Assembly (NCBI RefSeq): GCF_024756275.1
Contig: NZ_JANUGQ010000008.1
Coordinates: 186,001 to 250,000, forward strand
DNA from: Streptomyces pyxinae
Lineage (GTDB): Bacteria; Actinomycetota; Actinomycetes; Streptomycetales; Streptomycetaceae
Reading direction: 5' to 3'
DNA length: 64,000 nt
A program made the translations under genes and the position numbers. Position 1 is the first letter of the stretch. Each line of letters opens with the position of its first letter. This document shows positions 12,735-22,369 of this stretch, in pieces. The notes beneath the pieces were generated by a model, which was given only the letters and a program-made list of their open reading frames with translations, was not told where the DNA came from and made no database searches.

Positions 12735-12890
12735 CCCTCCCCGTCCGCCCACCGCTCACCCACCGGGCCGGCAGACCCGGGCGAGGCAGGGACCGAGCCG
12801 ACCGGGGCCGAGCGGGGGCCGTGCCGGCCGGGGCCGGGCCCGGTGCGGAGGCGTGCCCCGCCGGGACCCCGGGCCCCGGCCCCGGAGCCG

Positions 12891-13703
12891 TCAGCCCTTG
12901 AGGGCCTTGTCGACGGCCGTGGTGAACTCGGCGGCGGTCATGGGGGCGTTCTTGCCGCCCGCGTCGGTGACCGGCTTGCCGTCCATCCGCAGGCTGGGCG
13001 TACCGGTGACCCCGCTCTTGTCGAAGGTGGCGGACATCTTCATCGCCCAGGCGTCGAAGGTGCCGTCCTCGACGTTCTTCTTGAACTGCGCGTTGCCCTT
13101 GAGCGCCGGGACCGTGTCGGCGACCTCCAGCAGGTAGGAGTCCTTGGCGAACTTGTCGTCCGACTCCTCCGGGTGCCACTTGGCGGAGTAGAGCGCCGCC
13201 TTGAAGTCCAGGAAGGCGTCCGGGCTCACGTTCAGCGCCGCGCCGAGGGCGGACAGGGCGTTCTTGGAGCCCTGTCCGTTGGCGGCGTTGTCGATGAAGG
13301 TGGCGCCGATGTACTTGATCTTGTACTTGCCGGCCTCGACGTCCTTGTCGATCGTCGGGCCGACCCCCTGCTCGAAGACCGCGCAGACCGGGCAGCGGGA
13401 GTCCTCGTACAGCTCCAGCGTCTTCTTCGCCGCCGGCTTGCCGATCACGACGGTGGTGCCGTCGTCGCCGGTGGTGTTCTTGGGCGCGGTGACCTTGGCG
13501 TCCTTGGCCGCCTCCCACTGGGAGGGCTTGTTGTTCTGGACCACGGCGTAGCCGATGCCGCCGGCCAGGGCGAGGACGCCGACCACCGACAGGGCGACGA
13601 TGATCTGCCGCCGCGTCTTGTCCTTCTTGGCCTGGCGCTCGCGCTCCAGGCGCAGTCGCTCGCGGGCCGCCGCCTTGTTGGCCTGGTTGTTCCGTGCACT
13701 CAT
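12891..13703 (-). CDS. Membrane-anchored or secreted DsbA-like thiol-disulfide oxidoreductase
   Basis: This protein has 270 residues. A basic cytoplasmic segment (residues 1-35, NKAAARERLRLERERQAKKDKTRRQ) is followed by one hydrophobic span (IIVALSVVGVLALAGGIGYAVV). The thioredoxin-fold DsbA domain (Thioredoxin_4-like) holds the active site SRCPVCAVFE near residue 105. A cis-Pro loop follows in the TGTPSLRMDGK segment. It probably acts in disulfide formation or protein folding outside the membrane. The open frame extends upstream to 14159, but the ATG at 13703 begins the family. The minus-strand membrane protein upstream ends 85 bp before it, so the two may share a transcript. Confidence 0.9.
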   Translation of the reverse strand: MSARNNQANKAAARERLRLERERQAKKDKTRRQIIVALSVVGVLALAGGIGYAVVQNNKPSQWEAAKDAKVTAPKNTTGDDGTTVVIGKPAAKKTLELYEDSRCPVCAVFEQGVGPTIDKDVEAGKYKIKYIGATFIDNAANGQGSKNALSALGAALNVSPDAFLDFKAALYSAKWHPEESDDKFAKDSYLLEVADTVPALKGNAQFKKNVEDGTFDAWAMKMSATFDKSGVTGTPSLRMDGKPVTDAGGKNAPMTAAEFTTAVDKALKG

Positions 13704-13788
13704 GATCGTGAATCTCCGTGGGGAAGGGTGTGACGGGACGGGGGACCGTTCCGGCCGGGCGGCGCGGGCCGCTCGGCGGGCCGGCCGC

Positions 13789-14475
13789 TCAGACGGTGAG
13801 GGCCGGGCGGGGCGGTCCCCGCCGCCCCACGGAGTGGGTGAGGAGCCGGGTGCGCGCGGACGGGCGCGGCTCCCCGGCGGGTGACGGCCGCCGGCGCGCC
13901 GGCTCCCCGGGCGTCCCGGTGGCGGCCACCGCGAGCAGCAACGGCCGGAAGGCGCAGGCGGCGGCCGAGCGGGCCAGCGCGGCCAGGGCGCGTTCGCCGC
14001 GCCGCAGCCAGCCGGCGGCGAGCAGCCCGACCGAGACATGGACGGCCAGCAGCAGCCAGGGCAGGGCCGGGTCGGGGGAGTGCGGCAGGGCGGCCATCCC
14101 GCCCTCCGGCACGACCACCCCGGGCAGCGGGGCGCCGACCTGTCCGCCGCAGAGCACATCGACCCCGACCGCCCGCAGCGAGCCCGCCACGGGGCCGCCG
14201 GCCGGGCCGTAACAGACGTGCTGGCCGGCGGTGAAGACGGTGTCGGCGGCCAGCTCCAGCGGGATCAGCAGCGCCGCGATCCGCCCGAAGCCGCGCTCCC
14301 GGCCGGCCAGCGCCCAGGCGGCCGCGAAGACCCCGGCGGCGACGGCGGCCACCGTGCCCAGCGGCAGCGGCACCCGGGACAGCAGCACATGGGAGGCGAC
14401 GGACAGCGTCACGGTCATCGCCGTGAAGAGCGCCGCCCGCAGCCCCCTGAGCCGGGTCCCGGATATGTCGTCCAT
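13789..14475 (-). CDS. Small integral membrane protein with disordered C-terminus
   Basis: This 228-residue protein has about four hydrophobic helices (13-33, 38-55, 64-82 and 133-152) joined by Gly/Pro-rich loops, one of which contains QHVCYGPAGG and VLCGGQVG. Residues 185-228 are a basic, Pro/Arg-rich tail. I do not recognise a named family. It precedes the DsbA-like gene on the same strand, and its two cysteines make a redox partner role conceivable but unproved. The frame continues far upstream without a stop. I placed the start at the ATG at 14475, where the hydrophobic protein begins. Confidence 0.7.
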   Translation of the reverse strand: MDDISGTRLRGLRAALFTAMTVTLSVASHVLLSRVPLPLGTVAAVAAGVFAAAWALAGRERGFGRIAALLIPLELAADTVFTAGQHVCYGPAGGPVAGSLRAVGVDVLCGGQVGAPLPGVVVPEGGMAALPHSPDPALPWLLLAVHVSVGLLAAGWLRRGERALAALARSAAACAFRPLLLAVAATGTPGEPARRRPSPAGEPRPSARTRLLTHSVGRRGPPRPALTV

Positions 14476-14585
14476 CGCCGCAGAGTGTGCCACGCCCACC
14501 GGTAAGTGTCCCCTAAAGGGTCCCGCCCCCGGCCTTCCTCGGGAAGGAGCCGGGGGCGGGGGCGGGCGGGGGGAGGGGCCGGAGA

Positions 14586-14718
14586 CCCGGGACCTGGCCG
14601 TCGCGGAGGAGCCGGAGTCCCGGGGTACGGCCGTCGCGGAGGAGCCGGAGCTCCGGGATGCGGCCGTCGCGGAAGAGCTCAGAGCCCCGGGATGCGGCCG
14701 TTGCGGAAGAGATCGACG
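14586..14718 (-). repeat. 33-bp tandem repeat spreading from the 3' end of the DUF2252 gene
   Basis: Four head-to-tail units of 33-34 bp start at 14586, 14619, 14652 and 14686, sharing ggccgtcgcgga(g/a)gagc. The rightmost unit is the last codons of the DUF2252 gene (14679 onward, encoding NGRIPGL), and the other three lie just past its stop. The coding 3' end has therefore been duplicated outward, or the repeat has expanded into the gene. Confidence 0.8.
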
Positions 14719-16004
14719 AAGATCTGGTGATCGGCCCGCGCCCGGGCGCCGTAGTCGTGCGCGAAGTCGACCAGCATCGCCCCGAAGCCGTCCTCGTCGG
14801 CCGCGATCGCCGCGTCGATGGCCCGTTCGGTGGAGAACGGCACCAGCGAGTGGCCGCTCTCGTCGTCCGCCGCCGCGTGCATGGTGGCGGTGGCCCGGCC
14901 CAGGTCGGCGACGGTCGCCGCGATCTCCTCCAGCTCGTCGATGTCGGACCAGTCCAGGTCCACCGCGTACGGCGAGACCTCGGCCACCAGCTGACCGGCG
15001 CCGTCCAGCTCGGTCCAGCCCAGCCACGGGTCGGCGTGCGCCTGGAGGGCGCGCTGCGAGATCACCGTGCGGTGGCCCTCGTGGTGGAAGTAGCCGCGCA
15101 CCGCCGGGTCGGTGATGTGCCGGGAGACCGCCGGGGTCTGCGCCTGCTTCAGGTAGATCACGACGTCGTTCTCCAGCGCGTCGCTGTTCCCCTCCAGCAG
15201 GATGTTGTACGAGGGGAGCCCGGCCGAACCGATGCCGATGCCGCGCCGGCCCACCACGTCCTTCACCCGGTACGAGTCGGGCCGGGCCAGGCTGGAGTCG
15301 GGCAGCGTCTCCAGATAGCCGTCGAAGGCGGCCAGCACCTTGTACCGGGTGGCCGCGTCCAGCTCGATCGCGCCGCCGCCCGGGGCGAACCGGCGCTCGA
15401 AGTCGCGGATCTCGGTCATCGACTCCAGCAGCCCGAACCGGGTCAGCGAGCGGGCCACCCGGAGCGCGTCCAGCAGCGGCCCGCCGGCGGTGTCCAGGGT
15501 GAAGGGCGGGACCTCGTCGTTCTTGGCGCCGGTGGCCAGCGCGTGGATCCGCTCCCGGTAGGCGGCGGCGAAGATCCGTACCAGTTCGGTGATCTGGTCG
15601 TCACCGAGCGCCTTGGCGTAGCCGATCAGCGCCAGTGAGGCGGAGAGCCGCTTGACGTCCCAGGTGAAGGGGCCGACGTACGCCTCGTCGAAGTCGTTGA
15701 CGTTGAAGACCAGGCGGCCGTTGGCGTCCATGTAGGTGCCGAAGTTCTCGGCGTGCAGATCGCCGTGGATCCACACCCGGCCGGTCCGCTCGTCCAGGAA
15801 GGGACCGCCGTGCCGGTCCGCCTCCAGGTCCGCGTAGAACAGGCAGGCCGTGCCCCGGTAGAAGGCGAAGGCCGAGCCGGCCATCTTCCGGAATTTCACC
15901 CGGAACGCGGCCGGGTCGGCGGCCAGGAGCTCGCCGAAGGCGGTACCGAAGACGGTGAGAATCTGCTCACCGCGCTCCTCGGCGGTGAACTGGGGGACCG
16001 ACAT
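14679..16004 (-). CDS. DUF2252 family protein
   Basis: This 441-residue protein belongs to a family related to aminoglycoside-phosphotransferase and kinase folds, with no established reaction. Visible marks are KFRKMAGSAFAFYRGTA (40-60), the kinase-like HxD/N motif in IHGDLHAENFGTY (about 95-107), and FNVNDFDEAYVGPFTWDVKR, which matches the second metal motif of such folds. YNILLEGNSD and YFHHEGHRTVISQRALQ follow. The ATG at 16004 was chosen because the translation upstream of it is low complexity. It ends in a 33-bp repeat unit. The gene is monocistronic on the minus strand, divergent from dnaE. Confidence 0.88.
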   Translation of the reverse strand: MSVPQFTAEERGEQILTVFGTAFGELLAADPAAFRVKFRKMAGSAFAFYRGTACLFYADLEADRHGGPFLDERTGRVWIHGDLHAENFGTYMDANGRLVFNVNDFDEAYVGPFTWDVKRLSASLALIGYAKALGDDQITELVRIFAAAYRERIHALATGAKNDEVPPFTLDTAGGPLLDALRVARSLTRFGLLESMTEIRDFERRFAPGGGAIELDAATRYKVLAAFDGYLETLPDSSLARPDSYRVKDVVGRRGIGIGSAGLPSYNILLEGNSDALENDVVIYLKQAQTPAVSRHITDPAVRGYFHHEGHRTVISQRALQAHADPWLGWTELDGAGQLVAEVSPYAVDLDWSDIDELEEIAATVADLGRATATMHAAADDESGHSLVPFSTERAIDAAIAADEDGFGAMLVDFAHDYGARARADHQIFVDLFRNGRIPGL

Positions 16005-16565
16005 CGCGGGGTGCCTCCTGATGGGGCTGGTGCTGGACGTGCTCGGGGGTACTGCGGGCGCCGGACCGGGACGCACGGCCCGCGCCGGTGGCGGCGGAGC
16101 GCGAACGGCCCCGCCGGTCACGACGGGTGACCGCGCGCCCCCGCCGGTGACCGTGACGGACGCGGACGCCCTGCCGGTGTCCCCGGTGGGACGCGTACGC
16201 CCGCCACCGGGTCGCGGTGGGACGCGTACGCCCGTGCCGGTGATCCCGGCCGGACGGGCGCCCTGCCGGTGTCATGGCGGGGCGCGTACGTCCTGCCGGG
16301 CGCGGGGGCGCGTGCGCCGGTGCCGCTCACGGCCGGACGCGTACGTCCGCCGGGTCGCGGCGGAACGCGTGCGCCCGTGCCGATCATGGCGCCGGTGCTC
16401 ATCGTCGTACACCGGGGTGACGGGCGGGCGGACGGGGTTGTTCCGGACGCCCGCCCTCCCCAACGCGTGGCCGAGCCCCCGAGTGCCCGGCGGCTGTCAG
16501 TGCCGGGTCGTAGACTTCCTGGCTGTCCCCCATCCTCACCCTCACGAGCCCCGGGAGCCGCAGCC
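16005..16565. other. Intergenic region with degenerate GGACGCGTACG repeats
   Basis: This 560-bp gap lies between the divergent DUF2252 and dnaE genes. Imperfect copies of ggacgcgtacgcccg or a close variant occur near 16188, 16219, 16279, 16334 and 16361, with spacings of about 27-60 bp and gccggtg words between. No gene is supported. The dnaE promoter must lie near its right end, upstream of the gagccccgggagccgcagcc that precedes the start. Confidence 0.6.
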
Positions 16566-19500
16566 GTGTCGAAGCCGCCGTTCACGCACCTGCACGTCCA
16601 CACCCAGTACTCGCTGCTGGACGGTGCCGCGCGGCTCAAGGACATGTTCGACGCGTGCAATGAGATGGGCATGACGCACATCGCCATGTCCGACCACGGA
16701 AACCTGCACGGAGCGTACGACTTCTTCCACTCCGCGCAGAAGGCCGGGGTCACGCCGATCATCGGCATCGAGGCGTACGTCGCCCCCGAGTCCCGGCGGA
16801 ACAAGCGCAAGGTCCTCTGGGGCCAGCCGCACCAGAAGCGGGACGACGTCTCCGGTTCCGGCGGTTACACCCACAAGACCATCTGGGCGGCGAACGCCAC
16901 CGGTCTGCACAACCTCTTCCGGCTCTCCTCCGACGCCTACGCCGAGGGCTGGCTCCAGAAGTGGCCCCGGATGGACAAGGAGACCATCGCCCAGTGGTCC
17001 GAGGGGCTGATCGCCTCCACCGGCTGTCCCTCCGGCGAGCTCCAGACCCGGCTGCGCCTCGGCCAGTTCGACGAGGCGCTGAAGTCCGCCTCCGAGTACC
17101 AGGACATCTTCGGCAGGGACCGGTACTTCCTGGAGCTGATGGACCACGGCATCGAGATCGAGCGCCGGGTCCGCGACGGGCTCCTGGAGATCGGCAAGAA
17201 GCTCGGCATCCCGCCGCTGGTCACCAACGACTCGCACTACACCCACGCGCACGAGGCCACCGCGCACGACGCGCTGCTCTGCATCCAGACCGGCAAGAAC
17301 CTCTCCGACCCGGACCGGTTCAAGTTCGACGGCACCGGCTACTACCTCAAGTCCACCGACGAGATGTACGCCATCGACTCCTCGGACGCCTGGCAGGAGG
17401 GCTGCCGGAACACCCGGCTGGTCGCCGAACAGGTCGACACCGAGGGCATGTTCGCCAAGCGCGACCTGATGCCCAAGTTCGACATCCCGGCCGGCTACAC
17501 CGAGGTCACCTGGTTCCAGGAGGAGGTCCGGCGGGGCATGGAGCGCCGCTTCTCCGGCCAGGTCCCCGAGGACCGGACCAAGCAGGCCGAGTACGAGATG
17601 GACGTCATCATCCAGATGGGGTTCCCGGGGTACTTCCTGGTCGTCGCGGACTTCATCATGTGGGCCAAGAACCAGGGCATCGCGGTGGGCCCGGGCCGTG
17701 GCTCGGCGGCCGGCTCGATCGTCGCGTACGCCCTCGGCATCACCGACCTCGACCCCATCCCGCACGGTCTGATCTTCGAGCGCTTCCTCAACCCCGAGCG
17801 CGTCTCCATGCCCGATGTCGACATCGACTTCGACGAGCGCAGGCGCGTCGAGGTGATCAGGTATGTGACGGAGAAGTACGGCGCCGACAAGGTCGCCATG
17901 ATCGGCACCTACGGCACCATCAAGGCCAAGAACGCGATCAAGGACTCCGCCCGGGTACTGGGCTACCCGTACGCGATGGGCGACCGCATCACCAAGGCCA
18001 TGCCCGCCGACGTCCTCGGCAAGGGCATCAACCTCGACGGCATCACCAACCCCCAGCACCCGCGTTACTCGGAGGCCGGCGAGGTCCGCTCGATGTACGA
18101 GAACGAGCCGGACGTGAAGAAGGTGATCGACACCGCCAAGGGCGTCGAGGGCCTGGTCCGGCAGATGGGCGTGCACGCGGCCGGCGTGATCATGTCCAGC
18201 GAGACCATCACCGAGCACGTACCCGTCTGGGTCCGGCACACGGACAACGTCACCATCACCCAGTGGGACTACCCGAGCTGTGAGTCGCTCGGCCTGCTGA
18301 AGATGGACTTCCTCGGTCTGCGCAACCTGACGATCATGGACGACGCCGTCAAGATGGTGAAGTCCAACAAGGGCGTCGACATCGACCTGCTGTCGCTGCC
18401 GCTGGACGACCCCACGACCTTCGAACTGCTCCAGCGCGGCGACACCCTCGGCGTCTTCCAGTTCGACGGCGGCCCGATGCGGTCCCTGCTGCGGCTGATG
18501 AAGCCCGACAACTTCGAGGACATCTCCGCCGTCTCGGCCCTCTACCGGCCGGGCCCGATGGGCATGAACTCGCACACCAACTACGCGCTGCGGAAGAACA
18601 AGCAGCAGGAGATCATCCCGATCCACCCGGAGCTGGAGGAGCCGCTCCGGGAGGTGCTGGACGTCACCCACGGCCTCATCGTCTACCAGGAGCAGGTGCA
18701 GAAGGCCGCCCAGATCATCGCCGGCTACTCGCTGGGCGAGGCCGACATCCTCCGCCGCGTGATGGGCAAGAAGAAGCCCGACGAGCTGGCGAAGAACTTC
18801 GTCCTCTTCCAGAAGGGCGCCCGCGACAAGGGCTACAGCGACGAGGCGATCCAGGCGCTCTGGGACGTGCTGGTGCCGTTCGCCGGCTACGCCTTCAACA
18901 AGGCCCACTCCGCCGCGTACGGACTGGTCTCCTACTGGACCGCCTACCTCAAGGCCAACTACCCGGCCGAGTACATGGCGGCGCTGCTCACCTCGGTCAA
19001 GGACGACAAGGACAAGTCGGCGGTCTACCTCAACGAGTGCCGCCGGATGCGCATCAAGGTGCTGCCGCCCAACGTCAACGAGTCGATGGCCAACTTCGCC
19101 GCCCAGGGTGACGATGTGATCCTCTTCGGCCTCACGGCGGTGCGGAACGTCGGCAGCAACGTGGTCGACTCGATCATCAAGTGCCGGAAGGCGAAGGGGA
19201 AGTACGGCTCCTTCCCGGACTTCCTGGACAAGGTCGAGGCGGTCGTCTGCAACAAGCGGACGGTTGAATCGCTGATCAAGGCGGGCGCCTTCGACGAGAT
19301 GGGCCACACCCGCAAGGGGCTGGTCGCCCACCACGAGCCGATGATCGACAACGTGGTGGCGGTCAAGCGCAAGGAGGCCGAGGGCCAGTTCGACCTCTTC
19401 GGCGGCATGGGCGAGGAGAAGGGCGGCGACGAGCCCGGCTTCGGCCTGGACGTGGTCTTCTCCGACGTGGAGTGGGACAAGACCTATCTGCTCGCCCAGG

Positions 19501-20108
19501 AGCGGGAGATGCTCGGTCTGTACGTCTCCGACCACCCGCTCTTCGGTATCGAGCACGTCCTCTCCGACAAGGCGGACGCGGCGATCGCCCAGCTCACCGG
19601 CGGCGAGCACAGCGACGGCGCGGTCGTCACCATCGGCGGCATCATCTCCGGCCTCCAGCGGAAGATGACCAAGCAGGGCAACGCCTGGGCCATCGCCACC
19701 GTCGAGGACCTGGCGGGCTCCATCGAGTGCATGTTCTTCCCCGCCACCTACCAGCTGGTCTCCACCCAGCTGGTGGAGGACACGGTGGTCTTCGTCAAGG
19801 GCCGGCTGGACAAGCGGGAGGACGTGCCCCGGCTGGTCGCCATGGAGCTGATGGTCCCGGATCTGTCGTCGGCGGGCACCAACGCCCCGGTGGTGCTGAC
19901 CATCCCGACGGTGAAGGTCACCCCGCCGATGATCAGTCGGCTCGGTGAGATCCTCAGCCACCACAAGGGCAACACCGAGGTGCGGATCAAGCTCCAGGGC
20001 CCGCAGAAGACCACGGTGCTCCGGCTCGACCGGCACCGGGTCCAGGCCGATCCGGCACTCTACGGCGACCTGAAGGTGCTGCTCGGCCCGTCCTGCCTGG
20101 CGGGGTGA
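16566..20108 (+). CDS. dnaE: DNA polymerase III alpha subunit
   Basis: This 1180-residue replicative DNA polymerase (DnaE1 type) works in the replisome. An N-terminal PHP domain (FTHLHVHTQYSLLDGA, SDHGNLHGAYDFF) precedes the polymerase palm, with GPGRGSAAGSIVAY and the catalytic PDVDIDFDERRR near residue 420. The fingers and beta-binding regions follow. An OB-fold domain lies near 1000-1080 (VTIGGIISGLQRKMTKQGNAW). The GTG at 16566 starts directly before the PHP domain and gives the length known for Streptomyces DnaE. The open frame further upstream is repeat sequence. It is monocistronic, with a hairpin 105 bp after the stop. Confidence 0.98.
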   Translation: MSKPPFTHLHVHTQYSLLDGAARLKDMFDACNEMGMTHIAMSDHGNLHGAYDFFHSAQKAGVTPIIGIEAYVAPESRRNKRKVLWGQPHQKRDDVSGSGGYTHKTIWAANATGLHNLFRLSSDAYAEGWLQKWPRMDKETIAQWSEGLIASTGCPSGELQTRLRLGQFDEALKSASEYQDIFGRDRYFLELMDHGIEIERRVRDGLLEIGKKLGIPPLVTNDSHYTHAHEATAHDALLCIQTGKNLSDPDRFKFDGTGYYLKSTDEMYAIDSSDAWQEGCRNTRLVAEQVDTEGMFAKRDLMPKFDIPAGYTEVTWFQEEVRRGMERRFSGQVPEDRTKQAEYEMDVIIQMGFPGYFLVVADFIMWAKNQGIAVGPGRGSAAGSIVAYALGITDLDPIPHGLIFERFLNPERVSMPDVDIDFDERRRVEVIRYVTEKYGADKVAMIGTYGTIKAKNAIKDSARVLGYPYAMGDRITKAMPADVLGKGINLDGITNPQHPRYSEAGEVRSMYENEPDVKKVIDTAKGVEGLVRQMGVHAAGVIMSSETITEHVPVWVRHTDNVTITQWDYPSCESLGLLKMDFLGLRNLTIMDDAVKMVKSNKGVDIDLLSLPLDDPTTFELLQRGDTLGVFQFDGGPMRSLLRLMKPDNFEDISAVSALYRPGPMGMNSHTNYALRKNKQQEIIPIHPELEEPLREVLDVTHGLIVYQEQVQKAAQIIAGYSLGEADILRRVMGKKKPDELAKNFVLFQKGARDKGYSDEAIQALWDVLVPFAGYAFNKAHSAAYGLVSYWTAYLKANYPAEYMAALLTSVKDDKDKSAVYLNECRRMRIKVLPPNVNESMANFAAQGDDVILFGLTAVRNVGSNVVDSIIKCRKAKGKYGSFPDFLDKVEAVVCNKRTVESLIKAGAFDEMGHTRKGLVAHHEPMIDNVVAVKRKEAEGQFDLFGGMGEEKGGDEPGFGLDVVFSDVEWDKTYLLAQEREMLGLYVSDHPLFGIEHVLSDKADAAIAQLTGGEHSDGAVVTIGGIISGLQRKMTKQGNAWAIATVEDLAGSIECMFFPATYQLVSTQLVEDTVVFVKGRLDKREDVPRLVAMELMVPDLSSAGTNAPVVLTIPTVKVTPPMISRLGEILSHHKGNTEVRIKLQGPQKTTVLRLDRHRVQADPALYGDLKVLLGPSCLAG

Positions 20109-20212
20109 GGCGTCCCGCCCGAGCAAGGCGGGGGCGGCGGCCGGGCCCGTCGGGTAGGGGGGCCGGTGCCCGCGCCTTCGTGAGGTGCGCGGGGGCCGGC
20201 CGGTGATCGCGC

Positions 20213-20246
20213 GAGGGGCGCGCCCGTGGAAACGGGTGCGCCCCTC
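20213..20246. terminator. Hairpin between dnaE and a converging small gene
   Basis: Arms gaggggcgcgcccgt (20213-20227) and acgggtgcgcccctc (20232-20246) pair over 15 bp with one wobble and a 4-base loop. They lie between converging genes. Confidence 0.75.
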
Positions 20247-20266
20247 GGCCGTGTCCGGCCGGCCGG

Positions 20267-20434
20267 TCAGTTGTGGCCGAACCGCTTCTGCCGGCCCTTG
20301 TGCGCCACGTCGGTCGGCGTGAGCTGCGAGACCCGGTGCTCGGCCTGGGCCTCCATCGACTGGCTCTTCGCCTGCTGGGTGCCGCGTTCGGCGGCCGAGG
20401 ACTTGGGAGTCCGGTCCTTCTTGTTCTTGGCCAT
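20267..20434 (-). CDS. Small charged hypothetical protein, 55 aa
   Basis: This is a 55-residue hydrophilic protein beginning MAKNKKDRTPKSS and rich in Lys, Arg, Gln and Ser, with a likely helix in the middle (QQAKSQSMEAQAEHRVSQL). The ATG at 20434 follows a strong gcaggagg-type ribosome binding site, which supports it as a real gene. A longer frame to 20503 lacks such a site. No family is recognised. It probably stays in the cytoplasm, and its charge suggests nucleic-acid or ribosome association, which is a guess. Confidence 0.75.
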   Translation of the reverse strand: MAKNKKDRTPKSSAAERGTQQAKSQSMEAQAEHRVSQLTPTDVAHKGRQKRFGHN

Positions 20435-20731
20435 GGGGTCCTCCTGCGGGGTGGAGAGGGGGCGGGTCGCTGTCAGCCTCACATGACCGGATATATGCCG
20501 CATGTTGGATCATCGCGGACGGTAACCAGCGCCCCGGACAGCCCCGATGGGCGTCCCGGGGCGTCCCCGGGCGGACCGGTGGCGGGGCGCGAGGGGCCGT
20601 TGTCGGCCGGTGGTGGCCGATCCGCCACGCCGATGATCGAGTTCCGGCCGTCAACCCTCCGGCCGTCGGGCAGACTCGAAGCACACCCGAAGCAACTCCG
20701 ATCCCGAGGTTCCCGAAAGAAGGTGGAACAC

Positions 20732-22009
20732 GTGGACCGCTGCGTCGTCCTGGTGGACGCCGGCTATCTGCTGGGCGCCGCCGCCAGCCTGCTCGCCGGG
20801 GAACCGGCCCGCTCCCGGATCACCGTCGATCACGCCGCCCTGATCCAGGGGCTGCGCGAGCGGGCGGAGAGCGAGACCGAACGCCCCCTGCTGCGGATCT
20901 ACTGGTTCGACGGCGCCCCCGACCGCGTACCGCAGCCCGAGCACCGCCGGCTGCGGGTGATGCCCCGGGTCACCGTCCGGCTCGGCGCCCTGACCCGCAG
21001 CGACGGCCGCTGGGCCCAGAAGGGCGTGGACGCGGCCATGCACGCCGAGCTCACCGAACTCGCCCGCAACCGGGCCTGCTCCGACATCGTGCTGGTCACC
21101 GGCGACGGCGATCTGCTGCCCGGACTGATGTCCGCCAAGGAGCACGGGGTCGCCGTCCATCTGTGGGCCGTCCAGGCCGCCGACGGGGACTACAACCAGT
21201 CCGAGGACCTGGTGGCCGAGGCCGACGAGCGCCGGGTGCTCGACCGCGCCTGGATCACCCGGGCCGTCCGGGCCCGGGACCTCACCGGCGGCTGCGCCCC
21301 GCAGCCCGCCCCGCGCCCCGAGATCGCCGCCATTCTCTCCGCCCCGCTCCCCGAGTCGGCGCCGGCCGCCTCCGCCGAGCGGGACACCGCCCCGGCGGTG
21401 CCCGCCGCCGCGACCACCGCGCCCGCCCGGGCCAACGGCAGTCCCGCCCGGGCCCCGGCCGCCGACGGGGCCCCGGAGCCGTCCGCCCCGGCCGCCCCGG
21501 CGACCGGCAAGGGGGTGCCGACCCCGAAGGACCTGGCCGGGCTGCGCTCCCCGGCGCCCCAGCCCGCACCGGCCGCCCCGGCCACGGCGACCCTGCGCTG
21601 GTCCTCCGACCGGGGCTGGATCGAGCGCCCCGCCCCGGTGGGGGAGCCGCCCGAGACCGCCTCGCTGCCCACTCTCGCCCAGCTCACCAGCGCCGAGCAG
21701 CGCTGGGCCGACCGGGAGGAGGACATCACCGCGGTCGGCGGCGACCCGTTCGAGGTGGGCCAGGTGTTCGCCCGGCGCTGGATGGAGCGGCTCACCGACC
21801 AGAGCCAGGTGGAGAAGCTCTCCACCCTGTACCCCCGGGTCCCGCACCGGATCGACGGCGAACTCCTCCGCTACGCGGCCAGGTTCGGACTGCTGGCGCA
21901 CAAGGACGACCAGATCGACGAGCACGACCGGTACGCCATCCGGGCCGGCTTCTGGCGCGAGATCGACGTCCGGGCGCCCGGCGGCCAGCCACCGGCGGGG
22001 GAGGCGTAG
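20732..22009 (+). CDS. NYN-domain (PIN-like) putative RNase
   Basis: This protein has 425 residues. Residues 1-165 form a NYN/LabA-like PIN-fold domain: CVVLVDAGYLLG with the first acidic residue, WFDGAPD, GRWAQKGVDAAMHAEL, and VLVTGDGDLLPGL with the other acidic metal ligands. Such domains are metal-dependent ribonucleases. A Pro/Ala-rich linker (about 190-290) leads to a C-terminal conserved domain (300-420, DPFEVGQVFARRWMERL, DQIDEHDRYAIRAGFWREID) that may be an OST-HTH/LOTUS-like RNA-binding fold. The GTG at 20732 is spaced correctly from gaaagaagg, whereas an upstream in-frame GTG at 20723 is too close to it. Confidence 0.85.
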   Translation: MDRCVVLVDAGYLLGAAASLLAGEPARSRITVDHAALIQGLRERAESETERPLLRIYWFDGAPDRVPQPEHRRLRVMPRVTVRLGALTRSDGRWAQKGVDAAMHAELTELARNRACSDIVLVTGDGDLLPGLMSAKEHGVAVHLWAVQAADGDYNQSEDLVAEADERRVLDRAWITRAVRARDLTGGCAPQPAPRPEIAAILSAPLPESAPAASAERDTAPAVPAAATTAPARANGSPARAPAADGAPEPSAPAAPATGKGVPTPKDLAGLRSPAPQPAPAAPATATLRWSSDRGWIERPAPVGEPPETASLPTLAQLTSAEQRWADREEDITAVGGDPFEVGQVFARRWMERLTDQSQVEKLSTLYPRVPHRIDGELLRYAARFGLLAHKDDQIDEHDRYAIRAGFWREIDVRAPGGQPPAGEA

Positions 22010-22044
22010 ACCGGCCGTCTCCCGGGCTCCGGCCTCCGGGCCCG

Positions 22045-22117
22045 GTCGTCTTCCGGGCTCCCGCCGTCTCCCGTGCTCCTGCCGTCTCCCGTGCTCCCGC
22101 CGTCTTCCGGGGCTCCC
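22045..22117. repeat. 18-bp tandem repeat between the NYN and ABC genes
   Basis: Four tandem 18-19-bp units begin at 22045, 22063, 22081 and 22099 on the pattern gccgtctcccgtgctccc with small changes. The rest of the 360-bp gap (22010-22369) is also repetitive, with recurring gtacgcgggggcgg words. No gene is seen in the gap. Confidence 0.7.
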
Positions 22118-22369
22118 GGCCGCGTGGCGCCGGAGCGGGCGGATGCGCGGCGCCGCCGGGCCGGGCGGGGCGCCGTGCGCGGGGGCGGGACGCCGTACGC
22201 GGGAGGCGGGGACCGTACGCGGGGGCGGGGCTGTCGGGCTCGGGCCGTCCCCCGGGCTCCGGCCGCATGGTGCGGCGCCGGGTGGACGCGCGGGGTGCCG
22301 GGCCGGTGGATACGCGTCGGTACGCCCCGGCCGCGTTCCGGCCGGGCCGACCCCTTAGGCTCGTCCCTC

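Noticed and set aside
20435..20503. Upstream extension of the 55-aa protein to 78 residues
   Set aside because: The ATG at 20503 has no ribosome binding site, whereas the ATG at 20434 follows a strong one.
16542..20684. 1380-aa open frame on the minus strand opposite dnaE
   Set aside because: It is complementary to dnaE with no recognisable domain, another GC-bias shadow.
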